Shown here one piece after another: positions 45,865-58,879 of a DNA stretch of 64,000 nucleotides. The translations under genes and the position numbers were made by a program. The notes under the pieces were generated by a model, which was given only the letters and a program-made list of their open reading frames with translations, had not been told where the DNA came from and searched no databases. Numbering within the stretch: the stretch's first letter is position 1; every line of letters begins with the position of its first letter. This stretch comes from DATJLY01 sp035604615 (GTDB lineage: Bacteria; Pseudomonadota; Alphaproteobacteria; ATCC43930; CGMCC-115725), in the NCBI GenBank assembly GCA_035604615.1, contig DATNID010000055.1, forward strand, positions 70,509 to 134,508. The letters are read 5' to 3'.

Positions 45865-47358
45865 ATGAAACGCACTCAGCACGGCCAGGTCACGCGGCGC
45901 GGCGTCTTCAAGGCCGGCGCGGGACTTGCCGCGGGCGTCGCTGTGGCGCGCTTCGTCGGCGGCGAGGCGGCGGCGGCCGACGCCGCGATGCTGCGCTTCG
46001 AGCATCAGCGCGCGGTCGATCCCAAGCACCGCATCCTCCTAAAGGGCGGCACCATCGTCAGCATGGACCCTAAGGTCGGCGATCTCGCCAAGGGCGACGT
46101 GCTGATCGAGGGCAAGAAGATCGCCGCGGTCGGCGCCGACCTCAATGCCGCCGGCGCGGAGGTGATCCCGGCCGCGGACATGATCCTGGTTCCGGGCCTC
46201 ATTGATTGCCATCGCCATTCCTGGGAAGGCCAACTCCGCCGCATCAACCCGAATTCCCCGACCCTGGCCGACTACATGAATGCGACGCACCTGTCGTTCG
46301 GGGTCCATTACCGGCCGCAGGACCATTATGTCGGCAACCTGCTCACCGCGCTCGGCTGCATCGACGCCGGCGTCACCTGCATCATCGATAATTCGCATAA
46401 CTCGCGCAGCGCCGCGCATTCCGACGCCGCGGTCGAGGCGCTGATGGATTCCGGCATTCGCGGCGTCCACGCCTCGGGCCCGCCGGGCGCCGGCAATTGG
46501 GACCATCAATGGCCGCAAGACCTCGAGCGGCTGCAGAAGAAATACTTTTCCTCGACCGATCAGCTCGTCACGCTCAGGATGTTCTCGGGCCCCGACCGCA
46601 ACAACTGGGCCTTCGCGCGCAAGCTCGGCATCCGGATCACGACCGAGTTCCAGGGCCCGCAGATGGCCGCGCTGCTCGAACCGATGGGCGCCGACAAGCT
46701 GGTCGGACCCGACAACACGTTTAACCATTGTGGCGCGCTGCCCGACAAGACGTGGCAGCTCCTGGTCGATTCGGGCGCCAACATCGACGTGTGCCCGCGC
46801 TCGGACGCGCAATACGCGCTGGGCGAGGGCGTGTGCGCCTACCAGCACGCGCTCGACCACGGCATGAAGCCGGGCTTCAGCGTCGACAACGAGACCTCCT
46901 ACAGCACCGACATGTTCATGGAGATGCGCGTCGCGCTCTATCTCCAGCGCGCCATGGCGCAGAACCGCAAGTTCAACGGCGACCAGAACCCGCCCAAGCC
47001 CGTCATGGTGCGCGACGTGCTCCAATGCGCCACCGTCAACGGCGCGGTGTGCGCGGGGCTCGCCGACAAGGTCGGCAGCATCAGCCCCGGCAAGGAGGCG
47101 GACATCCTCATGATCCGCACCGACGACCTCAACCTCTACCCGTCGAACAACGCCATCGGAACGGTGGTCCAGGCGGCCGAGCGCAGCAATATCGACACCG
47201 TCATCATCGGCGGACGGGTGCGCAAGTTCCGCGGCAAGGTCTTGGGCGTCGACATGAAGCGGCTCCGCGCGATGGTGGACGAATCGCGCGCCCACCTCTT
47301 CGCCGCGGTCGGCTATAAGCCCGACATCTTCGCCGATCTGCTGCCCAAACTCACCTGA
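45865..47358 (+). CDS. Tat-exported amidohydrolase (TRZ/ATZ chlorohydrolase-like)
   Basis: Metal-dependent hydrolase of the amidohydrolase_1 superfamily, related to cytosine deaminase/triazine hydrolases. The 497-residue protein begins with a Tat signal (TRRGVFKAGAGLAAG), so it should be folded and exported to the periplasm. The barrel opens with LVPGLIDCHRHSWEGQL (H-x-H metal ligands); later FNHCGALPDKTW and the end region SISPGKEADILMIRTDDLNL are typical of the family. The metal-bound Asp is in PGFSVDNETSY. The ATG is preceded by GGGGAGGAAAA. The substrate is unknown. It is convergent with the next amidohydrolase (16-base gap). Confidence 0.9.
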   Translation: MKRTQHGQVTRRGVFKAGAGLAAGVAVARFVGGEAAAADAAMLRFEHQRAVDPKHRILLKGGTIVSMDPKVGDLAKGDVLIEGKKIAAVGADLNAAGAEVIPAADMILVPGLIDCHRHSWEGQLRRINPNSPTLADYMNATHLSFGVHYRPQDHYVGNLLTALGCIDAGVTCIIDNSHNSRSAAHSDAAVEALMDSGIRGVHASGPPGAGNWDHQWPQDLERLQKKYFSSTDQLVTLRMFSGPDRNNWAFARKLGIRITTEFQGPQMAALLEPMGADKLVGPDNTFNHCGALPDKTWQLLVDSGANIDVCPRSDAQYALGEGVCAYQHALDHGMKPGFSVDNETSYSTDMFMEMRVALYLQRAMAQNRKFNGDQNPPKPVMVRDVLQCATVNGAVCAGLADKVGSISPGKEADILMIRTDDLNLYPSNNAIGTVVQAAERSNIDTVIIGGRVRKFRGKVLGVDMKRLRAMVDESRAHLFAAVGYKPDIFADLLPKLT

Positions 47359-47374
47359 TGCGGCAGCCCGCGCC

Positions 47375-48469
47375 CTAGAGGGCCTTGAGGTTCGGCAACA
47401 ACCGCCTGATGTTGTCGTGGTCGATGCCACGGATCTGCGCCGGCGAGAAGCCGAGCTTCGATAGTCCCTCGGCCGTCATGGCGGCGCGGAAATAGGGATA
47501 GTCGCTGCCGAAGGTAATGTGCGAGGCGGGCACCAGCTTCAACAGCCCGGCGACGCTCGCCGCCCAGGCCCCGTTCGCGGTGTCGAAATTGAGCTTGGCG
47601 AACTCGGCCATGATGCCGTCGGGCGCCCAATCGTGCAGGTTCTTGTCGGGCGTGTCGCCGGCATAGAACGAGTTGATCCGCCCGGCGAGCGACGGCAGCG
47701 TTCCGCCCGAGTGCGAGAACAGCCACTTGATGTCCTTGTCGTGCGCCAGCGTGCCGGAGATGAGCAGGCTGGTCGCCGCCCGTGCCGTGTCGTGCGGCAC
47801 TTCGAGGATCGCATCGCCGACATTGGGGATGAGATGGCCGCAGCAATTGGGCGTCAGGGGATGGAAATAGACTGCGGCCTTGCGCCGGTTGAGCTCGTCG
47901 AAAATGGGCTTGAACATCGGGTCGCCGGGCCATTTGTCGCCGTAAGCGGTGGCGAGACCGATGCCGTCGGCCTTGAGCTCGTCGAAGGCGTGCTCGATCT
48001 CCTTGAGGCTCGCATCGACGTCGAGCATGGGAAGCGATGCCCACAGGCCGAAGCGGCGGGGGTGGTCGCGCACGATCCCGGCGGCGTAGTCGTTGCAAGC
48101 GCGCGACAGGCGCACCGCCGTATTGGGATCGCCGCCGAACCAGTTGCCGGGAATCGACGCCAGCGACAAGACGGAAGTGGAAACGCCACCCTTCTCCATG
48201 TCCTCGAGTGACTTGTCCACCGTCCAGTCGCGGTTGCCCGGAAACATGAAGCCGTGGGTCTTGGCGACCCAGTCCGACTCGGCTTCCTTCCACTCGGGGG
48301 CGAAGAAATGATGGTGCGTGTCGATCCGACGCGGCTTGTCCGCGGCCTTGGCGTCGGGCGCCAGCGTCGGCAGGAGCGCGCCCGCGCCGACTGCGGCGAT
48401 CGAGCCCAGGACCGTGCGCCGCGACGGCGCCGACGATGAATGAGGTTGCGCGGTCTCCGCACCGTTCAT
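47375..48469 (-). CDS. Tat-exported amidohydrolase, ACMSD-like
   Basis: A 364-residue amidohydrolase_2 family enzyme, related to 2-amino-3-carboxymuconate semialdehyde decarboxylase and to the gene at 35363. It carries an N-terminal Tat-type signal (APSRRTVLGSIAAVGAGAL). Metal-site segments are RIDTHHHFFAPEW, YFHPLTPNCCGH, LFSHSGGTLPSLAGRI and ITFGSDYPYF. The start is ATG 48469 with GGGAGG 7 bases upstream; the ATG at 48484 would place the RBS inside the gene. Export is unusual for this group. Together with the convergent amidohydrolase it forms a self-contained insertion between the RodZ-like gene and ispG. Confidence 0.9.
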   Translation of the reverse strand: MNGAETAQPHSSSAPSRRTVLGSIAAVGAGALLPTLAPDAKAADKPRRIDTHHHFFAPEWKEAESDWVAKTHGFMFPGNRDWTVDKSLEDMEKGGVSTSVLSLASIPGNWFGGDPNTAVRLSRACNDYAAGIVRDHPRRFGLWASLPMLDVDASLKEIEHAFDELKADGIGLATAYGDKWPGDPMFKPIFDELNRRKAAVYFHPLTPNCCGHLIPNVGDAILEVPHDTARAATSLLISGTLAHDKDIKWLFSHSGGTLPSLAGRINSFYAGDTPDKNLHDWAPDGIMAEFAKLNFDTANGAWAASVAGLLKLVPASHITFGSDYPYFRAAMTAEGLSKLGFSPAQIRGIDHDNIRRLLPNLKAL

Positions 48470-48570
48470 GGCATGTCCTCCCAAATGCAGGCCGCTTGTC
48501 GACGCGCGGCCCCTGGGGTCCGATCATGCCGCCAAGCGCGCCGCCCGGTAAAGGGATTTGGCTGGGTCGC

Positions 48571-48599
48571 TTTTGCCACGGGCGGAGACGCGCTATAAC
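48571..48599 (+). promoter_or_regulatory. Candidate promoter for ispG
   Basis: A TATAAC box (48594-48599) lies 36 bases before the ispG ATG, with TTTTGC at a 17-base spacing (48571-48576) as a poor -35. Since a divergent amidohydrolase gene lies upstream, ispG needs a promoter in this 165-base gap, and this is the best candidate seen. Confidence 0.35.
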
Positions 48600-48634
48600 C
48601 ACGGCTGCTGCGCAGGAACGGCGAGGTTCTTCCG

Positions 48635-49789
48635 ATGAGCGTGCGTCCCTATCGCGACATCGTGCGGCGACGCTGCCGGACGGTCCATGTCGGGCCGGTG
48701 CCGGTCGGCGGCGACGCGCCCATCACCGTGCAGTCGATGACCAACACCTTGACGCATGACGTCAAGGCCACGGTCGAGCAGGTCCAGGCGCTGGAGCGCG
48801 CGGGCGCCGACATCGTGCGCGTCTCCTGCCCCGACCAGGAATCCTCGCTCGCCTTGAAGGAGATCGTGCGCCAGGTGAAGGTGCCGATCGTTGCCGACAT
48901 CCATTTTCACTACAAGCGCGCGATCGAGGCGGCCGAGAGCGGCGCCGCCTGCTTGCGCATCAATCCCGGCAATATCGGCTCGGCCGCGCGGGTCAAGGAA
49001 GTGATCAAGGCGGCCAAGGACCATGGCTGCTCGATGCGGATCGGCGTCAATGCCGGCTCGCTCGAGCGCGACCTCCTGGAGCGCTATGGCGAGCCCTGTC
49101 CCGAGGCCATGGTCGAGAGCGCCTTGACCCACGCCAAGATTCTCGAGGACAACGATTTCTTCGAGTTCAAGATCTCGTGCAAGGCGTCCGATATCTTCCT
49201 CGCCTGCGCCGCCTACCAGCAGCTCGCCGAGGCGTGCGACTATCCGCTTCATCTCGGCATCACCGAGGCCGGCGGGCTGATGGGCGGCACGGTCAAGTCG
49301 GCCATTGGCATGGGCTCGCTCTTGTGGGCCGGGATCGGCGACACGATCCGCGTCTCGCTCTCGGCAGACCCGGTCGAGGAAGTGAAGATGGGCTTCGAGA
49401 TCCTGAAGTCCTTGGGCCTCCGGCGGCGCGGCGTGACCGTGATCTCGTGCCCCTCCTGCGCGCGCCAGCAATTCGAGGTGATCAAGACGGTCGAGGCGCT
49501 GGAGCAGCGGCTCGCTCACATCACCACGCCGATGACGCTTTCGGTGATCGGCTGCGTCGTCAACGGCCCCGGCGAGGCGCGCGAGACCGATATCGGCTTC
49601 ACCGGCGGCGGCCACGGCACTCACCAGGTCTATCTCGCCGGCATCCCCGCGCACCGCCTCAAGGACGAATCGATCGTTGACCATCTCGTCGACCTGGTCG
49701 AGAAGAAAGCCGCCGAGATCGAGCGCGCCAACGCGGCCAAGCTGGCCGCCGAGGCCGCGGAGGCGCCGGCAGGAGCCGCGGCGTCCTGA
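48635..49789 (+). CDS. ispG: 4-hydroxy-3-methylbut-2-enyl diphosphate synthase (IspG/GcpE)
   Basis: [4Fe-4S] enzyme of the MEP isoprenoid pathway that converts MEcPP to HMBPP. The 384-residue protein contains the TIM barrel (VQSMTNTLTHDVKATVEQVQ; DIHFHYKRAIEA; CLRINPGNIGS; GVNAGSLERDLL) and the cluster domain with ISCPSCARQQF and GCVVNGPGEARETDIG, giving the Cys ligands and the Glu. The last 25 residues are an Ala/Glu-rich tail. It begins the run ispG-hisS-hemA-prfA-prmC, all co-directional with short spacings. Confidence 0.98.
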   Translation: MSVRPYRDIVRRRCRTVHVGPVPVGGDAPITVQSMTNTLTHDVKATVEQVQALERAGADIVRVSCPDQESSLALKEIVRQVKVPIVADIHFHYKRAIEAAESGAACLRINPGNIGSAARVKEVIKAAKDHGCSMRIGVNAGSLERDLLERYGEPCPEAMVESALTHAKILEDNDFFEFKISCKASDIFLACAAYQQLAEACDYPLHLGITEAGGLMGGTVKSAIGMGSLLWAGIGDTIRVSLSADPVEEVKMGFEILKSLGLRRRGVTVISCPSCARQQFEVIKTVEALEQRLAHITTPMTLSVIGCVVNGPGEARETDIGFTGGGHGTHQVYLAGIPAHRLKDESIVDHLVDLVEKKAAEIERANAAKLAAEAAEAPAGAAAS

Positions 49790-49809
49790 CGGAAGTCGCC
49801 GCGCAGACC

Positions 49810-51054
49810 ATGGTTTCCTTGCAGCCGGTGCGCGGCACCCAGGACCTTCTTCCGCCCGAGCAGCGCCGCCACCGCTTCGTCGTCGAGACCGCGCGCGCCA
49901 TCGCCGAGCGCTACGGCTATGGCGAGATCGCGACCCCGATCTTCGAATTCACCGAGGTCTTCGCCCGCCCGATCGGCGAGACCACCGACATCGTGCAAAA
50001 GGAGATGTACACATTCCACGATCGCGGCGGCGAGGAGATCACGCTGAGACCCGAGTACACCGCCGGCATCGTGCGCGCGGTCATTTCCAATGGCCTGACC
50101 CAAAGCCTGCCGCTGAAGCTGTTCGCGAGCGGCCCGATGTTCCGCTACGAACGGCCGCAGAAGGGCCGCTTCCGCCAGTTCCACCAGATCGATGTCGAGC
50201 TCATCGGCGTGGCGCAGCCGCTGGGCGATATCGAGGTCATCGCACTGGGCGCCGAAATCCTCGACGCGCTGGGCGTGCTGTCCAAGACCGAGCTCGAGAT
50301 CAACACACTCGGCGATACGCTGAGCCGCCACGCCTATCGCGCGGCGCTCGTGGACTATTACGGCCGGCACCGCGGCGACTTGTCCGAGGACAGCCTGAAC
50401 CGTCTCGAGCGCAATCCGCTGCGCATCCTCGATTCGAAGGACCCGTCGGACAAGCGCATCAATGCCGACGCGCCGTCATTCGCCGACTATCTCACCGAGG
50501 ATGCGCGCCAGTTCTTCGCCGCGGTGCTGGCTGGGCTCGACCGGGTCGGCATCGCCTATCGCCTCAGCCCGCGCCTGGTGCGCGGCCTTGATTACTATTG
50601 CCACACCGCGTTCGAGTTCGTGACCACCGCGCTCGGCGCGCAGGGCACGGTGCTGGGCGGCGGCCGCTATGACGGGCTGATGGGCGTGATGGGCGGGCCC
50701 GAGACGCCGGGCGTCGGCTGGGCCGCCGGCATCGAGCGCCTGGCGCTGCTCGTCGCCGAGCCGCCGCCGCCGCCGCGACCCATCGCCATCGTGCCGCTGG
50801 GCGCCGCCGCCGAGGAGACCGCATTGACGCTCGCCCACGAGCTGCGCCGCTTCGGCTTCGCCATCGATCTGGGCTATTCCGGCAATCTGCGCCGCCGCCT
50901 CTCCCGCGCCGACAAGATCAAGGCGCGCGCCGCCATCATCCTCGGCGACAACGAGCTGGTGCGCCGCGTCGCGACCTTGCGCGATCTCGACACCGGCGAA
51001 CAGATCGAGGTGCCGCTCGATGCGCTCCGGGAGCGGCTCCAGGCGTTTCGCTAG
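49810..51054 (+). CDS. hisS: Histidyl-tRNA synthetase
   Basis: Class II aminoacyl-tRNA synthetase that charges tRNA-His. The 414-residue protein shows motif 1 (ETTDIVQKEMYTFHDRGG), motif 2 (RYERPQKGRFRQFHQIDVE), the histidine-specific loops (GLDYYCHTAFEF and GGGRYDGLMGVMGG) and motif 3 (GWAAGIERLALL), followed by the anticodon-binding domain. It lies 20 bases after ispG and 17 before hemA. Confidence 0.98.
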   Translation: MVSLQPVRGTQDLLPPEQRRHRFVVETARAIAERYGYGEIATPIFEFTEVFARPIGETTDIVQKEMYTFHDRGGEEITLRPEYTAGIVRAVISNGLTQSLPLKLFASGPMFRYERPQKGRFRQFHQIDVELIGVAQPLGDIEVIALGAEILDALGVLSKTELEINTLGDTLSRHAYRAALVDYYGRHRGDLSEDSLNRLERNPLRILDSKDPSDKRINADAPSFADYLTEDARQFFAAVLAGLDRVGIAYRLSPRLVRGLDYYCHTAFEFVTTALGAQGTVLGGGRYDGLMGVMGGPETPGVGWAAGIERLALLVAEPPPPPRPIAIVPLGAAAEETALTLAHELRRFGFAIDLGYSGNLRRRLSRADKIKARAAIILGDNELVRRVATLRDLDTGEQIEVPLDALRERLQAFR

Positions 51055-51071
51055 CGTCGCCCGCGCCGGGC

Positions 51072-52312
51072 ATGTCATCTCCCAGTCTCCTCGTCGTCGG
51101 CATCGATCATCGCTCGAGCCCGGCCCCGCTGCGCGAGCGCTTCGCGCTGGTCGGGAGCGATGTCGACGGCGCGCTCGAGGAGTTGCGCGCGTTCGGCGCG
51201 TGCGAAGCGGTGCTGATCGCGACCTGCGACCGCATCGAGCTGGTTAGCCACGACGAGCGTGCCGCGGAGTCGTTTCCGGCGCTGGTCGCCGCGCGCGTGG
51301 CGGTCCCGGCCGAGAGCGTCGCCACCGCGCTCTACCGCCACGAGGGCGATGCCGCCTTGCGCCATCTCTTCGCGGTCGCGAGCGCGCTTGAGAGCAGCGT
51401 CGTCGGCGAGCCGCACGTGCTGGCCCAGGTGCGGGGCGCGCACCGCGCCGCGGCGGAGCTGGGTCTCGTCGGCCCTGATCTTGAGAGCGCGTTCCTCGCC
51501 GCCTTCGCCTGCGCGCGCCGAGTCCGGCGCGAGACCCGCATCGCCGAGCGGCCGCAATCGATCGCCGCCGCCGCGCTCGATCTGGCGCGCGGCATTCACG
51601 GCGACCTCGACCGCTGCGCCGCGCTGCTCATCGGCCCCACCGAGATGGGCGAGCTGATGGCCGAGCAGTTCCTCCGCGCCGGGCTGGGACGGCTCGTCGT
51701 GTGCGGCCCGGCCGAGCGCGCCGAACGCGCCGCTTCGCGGCTTTCCTGCAACCATGCGCCGCTCGACGAAATCGAGGCGGCGCTGGTCGCCTCCGACGTG
51801 GTCGTGGCATCGCTCGGCACCGGCCGCACCATCCTCACCGCGCCGCTCGTCGCGGCGACGTTGCGCAAACGGCCGCTCCGTCCCATCTTCGTCATCGACG
51901 CGGCGATCCCGGCCGACGCCGATCCGGCCATCAACGCGCTCGATGGCGTGTTCCTCTATGATCTCGCCGATCTCGAGCGCGCCGCGATGGCCGGGCGCGC
52001 GACCCGGGCCGAAGCCGCGTCCGAGGCGTGGCGCATCGTCGAAGTCGAGCTCGCGGAGTTCGCCGCCCGGCGCGCGGCCCGGCGCGCGGTGCCGGCGGTG
52101 GTCGCGCTCCGGCGTCACTTCGAGTCCGTGCGCCAAGCGGTGATGGCGGAGCGCGGGCTCGACGCCGAGGCGGCGACGCGGCTCCTGGTGAACCGCCTGC
52201 TGCACGCGCCGTCCGAGGCGCTGCGCGAGCTGGCGGCCGGCGAGCATGACGCCGCTGCGATGGCGGCGCTGCTGCGCCGGCTGTTTCGCCTCGCCGACGA
52301 GGAGGACGAAGG

Positions 52313-52316
<4 letters not shown>
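51072..52316 (+). CDS. hemA: Glutamyl-tRNA reductase (divergent)
   Basis: NADPH-dependent reductase that makes glutamate-1-semialdehyde from glutamyl-tRNA, the first step of C5 tetrapyrrole synthesis. The 414-residue protein keeps the catalytic Cys in ATCDRIEL (usually STCNRTE), the His in ALYRHEGDAALRHLF, and VVGEPHVLAQVRGAH in place of the usual GEPQILGQV. The NADPH fold is present (LLIGPTEMGELMAEQFL), as is the C-terminal dimer helix with NRLLHAPSEALRELA. Several signature positions are replaced. The hemA-prfA-prmC order is classical in gammaproteobacteria, and it overlaps prfA by 4 bases. Most alphaproteobacteria use ALA synthase instead, so this gene is noteworthy. Confidence 0.9.
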
Positions 52317-53385
<1,069 letters not shown>

Positions 53386-53389
<4 letters not shown>

Positions 53390-54276
53390 CGGGCGGTGCC
53401 AGCATCGGCGCCGCGATCGCCGACGCGGCGGCGCGGCTCGCCGCCTGCGGCATCGAGGCGCCGCGGCGCGAGGCGCGCTTGCTGGTGGCGCTCGCGGCCG
53501 AACTCGACGACGCGGCGGTGCTGGGATATCCCGAGCGCGAGATCGCAGGGCCGGCGCGCACCAAGCTCGAGCGCATGCTGGCGCGGCGCCTGGCGCACGA
53601 GCCGGTGTCGCGCATTGCCGGACGACGCGAGTTCTGGAGCCTCGAATTCGCGCTTTCGCCCGAGACCCTCGACCCCAGGCCGGACAGCGAGACCGTGGTG
53701 GCGGCGGCGCTCGAGCGCGTCGCCGACCGCGCGGCGCCGCTCGCCGTGCTCGATCTCGGCACCGGCACGGGATGTATGCTTTTGGCGCTGTTGAGCGAAT
53801 TGCCGTCGGCGTGGGGCATCGGCGTCGACCTCAGCCCTGGCGCGGCCGCGCTGGCGCGGCAAAACGCCGCAGCTACAGGCTTGAAATCGCGGGCTTTTTT
53901 TGCGGTCGGGCGGTGGGGCGAAGGGGTCGGCGGCGGGTTCGACCTGGTGGTCGCCAACCCCCCCTATATCGCCTCCGAGGCGATCGCCGGGCTGGCGCCC
54001 GAGGTGGCGCGCTGGGAGCCGCGCCTGGCGCTCGACGGCGGCAGCGATGGATTGCGGGGTTTTCGCGAGATTGCCGCCGATCTCCGGCGCCTCGTGAAGC
54101 CCGCTGGTTTCGCCTGTATCGAGGTCGGAGACGGCCAGGCCGACGCGGCCGCGAGAATCTTCGCCCGCGCAGGGCTTGACGAAGCCGGCCGGCGTCGCGA
54201 TCTGTCAGGCATCGAGCGTTGTCTCGTGCTGGAGCGCCCGAAAAAAACTGTTGGAATGCGCACACTTCCCGTCTAG
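53386..54276 (+). CDS. prmC: Release factor N5-glutamine methyltransferase PrmC
   Basis: SAM-dependent enzyme that methylates the glutamine of the GGQ motif in release factors. The 296-residue protein starts at ATG 53386 (ATGA overlap with prfA). It has the N-terminal helical domain with RRLAHEPVSRIAGRREFWSL, the SAM-binding AVLDLGTGTGCMLLALL, and the catalytic NPPY motif in LVVANPPYIAS. Coupling with its substrate's gene is the usual arrangement. Confidence 0.97.
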
Positions 54277-54439
54277 GGTGGTTGCGCCCTAACGAAATTG
54301 AGCCCGTGGCTCTTGCGCCCCCCATCGGCGCCGGTCTTGTCCCTGCCGTAATGGTGCTGCCCGTCTGCCAGCGACGGCCACCTGGGACGTACCTACAACA
54401 GCAATGTCGTGCCCTATGCATCGCGATTTCAAAGGCGTC

Positions 54440-54856
54440 ATGAGACCAGGCCAGAACAAGCGGTCTCGTAACCGCAATAACAACCCCAACGCCAATATGA
54501 ACGGTAACAACCCGAACAACCGGCCGCGCCCGCCGCACCGGATGCAGACGTTCGAGAGCAGCGGGCCGAGCGTGAAGATCCGCGGCAACGCATATCAGGT
54601 ATTCGAGCGCTACATCGCTCTCGCGCGCGAGGCGGCGACCTCGGGCGACCGGATCGCGGCGGAGAATTTCTATCAGCACGCGGAACACTATTTCCGCGTC
54701 ATGAACGCGAACGGCGAGGCCCATCCGCAGGGACCGCGGCCGATGACCCCGGCGGATACCGAGATGGGCATGGGCCAGGAGATGGACGGCGAGGCGGAAG
54801 ACATGCCGGGCGCGAGTGCGCCGGCGCCGCAGGAGCCCGACCTCCCGACCAACTGA
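54440..54856 (+). CDS. DUF4167 domain-containing protein
   Basis: A 138-residue protein with the DUF4167 signature, almost exclusive to alphaproteobacteria and regularly found behind prmC. The N-terminus is basic and Asn-rich (MRPGQNKRSRNRNNN and a Pro/Arg run), followed by the conserved domain (SSGPSVKIRGNAYQVFERY, LAREAATSGDRIAAENFYQHAEHYFRVMN) and an acidic tail. The Arg/Asn-rich start suggests RNA binding, but the function is not established. The start is ATG 54440; an open extension to 54404 is not conserved. The 163-base gap before it holds only a weak short hairpin near 54275-54293. Confidence 0.9.
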   Translation: MRPGQNKRSRNRNNNPNANMNGNNPNNRPRPPHRMQTFESSGPSVKIRGNAYQVFERYIALAREAATSGDRIAAENFYQHAEHYFRVMNANGEAHPQGPRPMTPADTEMGMGQEMDGEAEDMPGASAPAPQEPDLPTN

Positions 54857-54896
54857 CGGGTAGCTGACCGGGCAAACGCTTGGCTCTCGCCGCCGA

Positions 54897-54925
54897 CTTG
54901 TGGCGGGAAAGCGACGCACCCATAT
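54897..54925 (+). promoter_or_regulatory. Candidate RpoH (heat-shock) promoter of clpB
   Basis: CTTGTGG (54897-54903), a 15-base spacer and CCCATAT (54919-54925) closely match the sigma32 pattern CTTGAAA-N13/15-CCCCATNT. The predicted transcription start is about 60 bases before the clpB ATG, in the 138-base gap after the DUF4167 gene. Confidence 0.55.
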
Positions 54926-54994
54926 CTGTGATGAAGGGCGCGGGCCGTTGCCTCCAAGAGGGACGCGCGCGCCGGTTCCGCGAACGGGTGGGTC

Positions 54995-57598
<2,604 letters not shown>

Positions 57599-57621
57599 GA
57601 GGCAGCGCTTCGGCGGGGTGC

Positions 57622-57713
57622 GTCCTTCGACTGCGCGTGCTGACGCACGCTCCGCTCAGGATGAGGCGAAAATTTTACCTCATCCTGAGCGGAGCGAAGC
57701 GTAGTCGAAGGAC
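57622..57713. repeat. Palindromic intergenic repeat between clpB and an MFS gene
   Basis: A 92-base inverted repeat. The outer arms are an 11-base perfect match (57622-57632 with 57703-57713), the inner arms a 17-base perfect match (57650-57666 with 57678-57694), and the loop is 11 bases (cgaaaatttta). The sequence class (GTCCTTCGA...CTCAGGATGAGG) resembles interspersed palindromes that recur in many alphaproteobacterial genomes. It lies between convergent genes, so it can end both transcripts as a strong hairpin followed by an A/T run. Confidence 0.8.
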
Positions 57714-57721
57714 GGGCGACG

Positions 57722-58879
57722 TCACCGCCGCGCGACGACCGCATCGATCGCCAGCGATAGGGCCAGCGCGGCGCCGCCCAGCGCGTAAAGCAGCGCGTAG
57801 CTGCCTTGGTGCGCGAAGAGGAACGAGAAGCCATAGGCTCCCGCGGCCTGGCCCAAAGCGAAGGCGACGGTGGCGACGCTCCACGCCGCCTTGCGCAAGC
57901 TCGCATCCTGCGGCACCAATTCGCGGATGCGCCCGAGCACCAGCATGGTGATGGCGGGCACATAGGCGCCGACCACCAGGCACGAGAGGACAAGCGCCAG
58001 CGTGCTCGAAACGAGCGCGGGCAGCACGATCATCGCAGCCTGGAGCGCGTAGGCCATCCGCACGCAGCGTGCGAAGCCGATCCGGTCGGCGAGCCGTCCC
58101 AACATCACCGGCCCGGCCATCGCGGCGACGCCAAAAAGAACCCAATAGCGCGCCCCGGCATCGAGCCCCTGGCCCAGTCCGCGCGCGATGAAATCGACCA
58201 GGAACACCATGTGCGGCACCAGCCCCGCCGCGTTCAACGCATAGGCGATGAAAAGCGCGACCAGCGCGGGGCCGAGGCTCGCCTTCCGCGCGTGCGGAAG
58301 CGCCTGCGCCGCTGCGGCTTCGCGCGGCCAGCCGCCCCAGGCGGCGATGGTCAGCGCCAGCACCAGCGCGCCCAGGCCGCACCACGCCGCCACCAGCCCT
58401 TGGCGCACCAAAAGCGGCACCAAGGTTCCCGAAGCGGCGATGCCGATGCCGACGCCCATGAAGACGATGCCGCTGGCGAAGCCTTGGCGCTCGGGCGGCA
58501 CCACGCGCAGCGCGGTCGGCGCCGCCAGCACCATTAGTGCCGCCCCGGCCACGCCCGCGGCGAAGCGCCACAGAAAGAACCACGCGAAGGACAGCGGAAA
58601 GGCCGAGGCGAAGAACGACACCGCCACCACCAGCATCATCGCTCGCAGCACGTGGGCGGCGTTCATCCGCGCCGTGGCGCGCGCGGTGAACATCGCGCCC
58701 ACCAGATAGCCTGCAAGATTGGCGGCGCCGAGATAGGCCGCGTCGGCCGGGCTGAACCACTGCGCCGTCACCAGCGCCGGAATGAGCGGCGTGTAGGAGA
58801 AGCGCGCGAGCCCGATGCCGACCAGGATGGCGGCGGTTGCCGCCAACGTCGCCGGCCATATGCTGCCGACAGCCCTCAC
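57722..58879 (-). CDS. MFS transporter, YbfB/YjiJ-like
   Basis: A 385-residue major facilitator permease of the YbfB/YjiJ type. The start region SIWPATLAATAAILVGIGLARFSYTPLIP is characteristic (conserved GLARFSYTP). About 12 hydrophobic helices are seen, with the conserved loops around AAYLGAANLAGYLVGA and APTALRVVPPERQGFASG. I choose GTG 58879; a GGGAGG is directly before it. Both the GTG and that GGGAGG belong to the palindromic repeat at 58871-58960, so the repeat may supply the start. An open frame further upstream runs through the repeat and is not coding. The substrate is unknown. Confidence 0.85.
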   Translation of the reverse strand: MRAVGSIWPATLAATAAILVGIGLARFSYTPLIPALVTAQWFSPADAAYLGAANLAGYLVGAMFTARATARMNAAHVLRAMMLVVAVSFFASAFPLSFAWFFLWRFAAGVAGAALMVLAAPTALRVVPPERQGFASGIVFMGVGIGIAASGTLVPLLVRQGLVAAWCGLGALVLALTIAAWGGWPREAAAAQALPHARKASLGPALVALFIAYALNAAGLVPHMVFLVDFIARGLGQGLDAGARYWVLFGVAAMAGPVMLGRLADRIGFARCVRMAYALQAAMIVLPALVSSTLALVLSCLVVGAYVPAITMLVLGRIRELVPQDASLRKAAWSVATVAFALGQAAGAYGFSFLFAHQGSYALLYALGGAALALSLAIDAVVARR

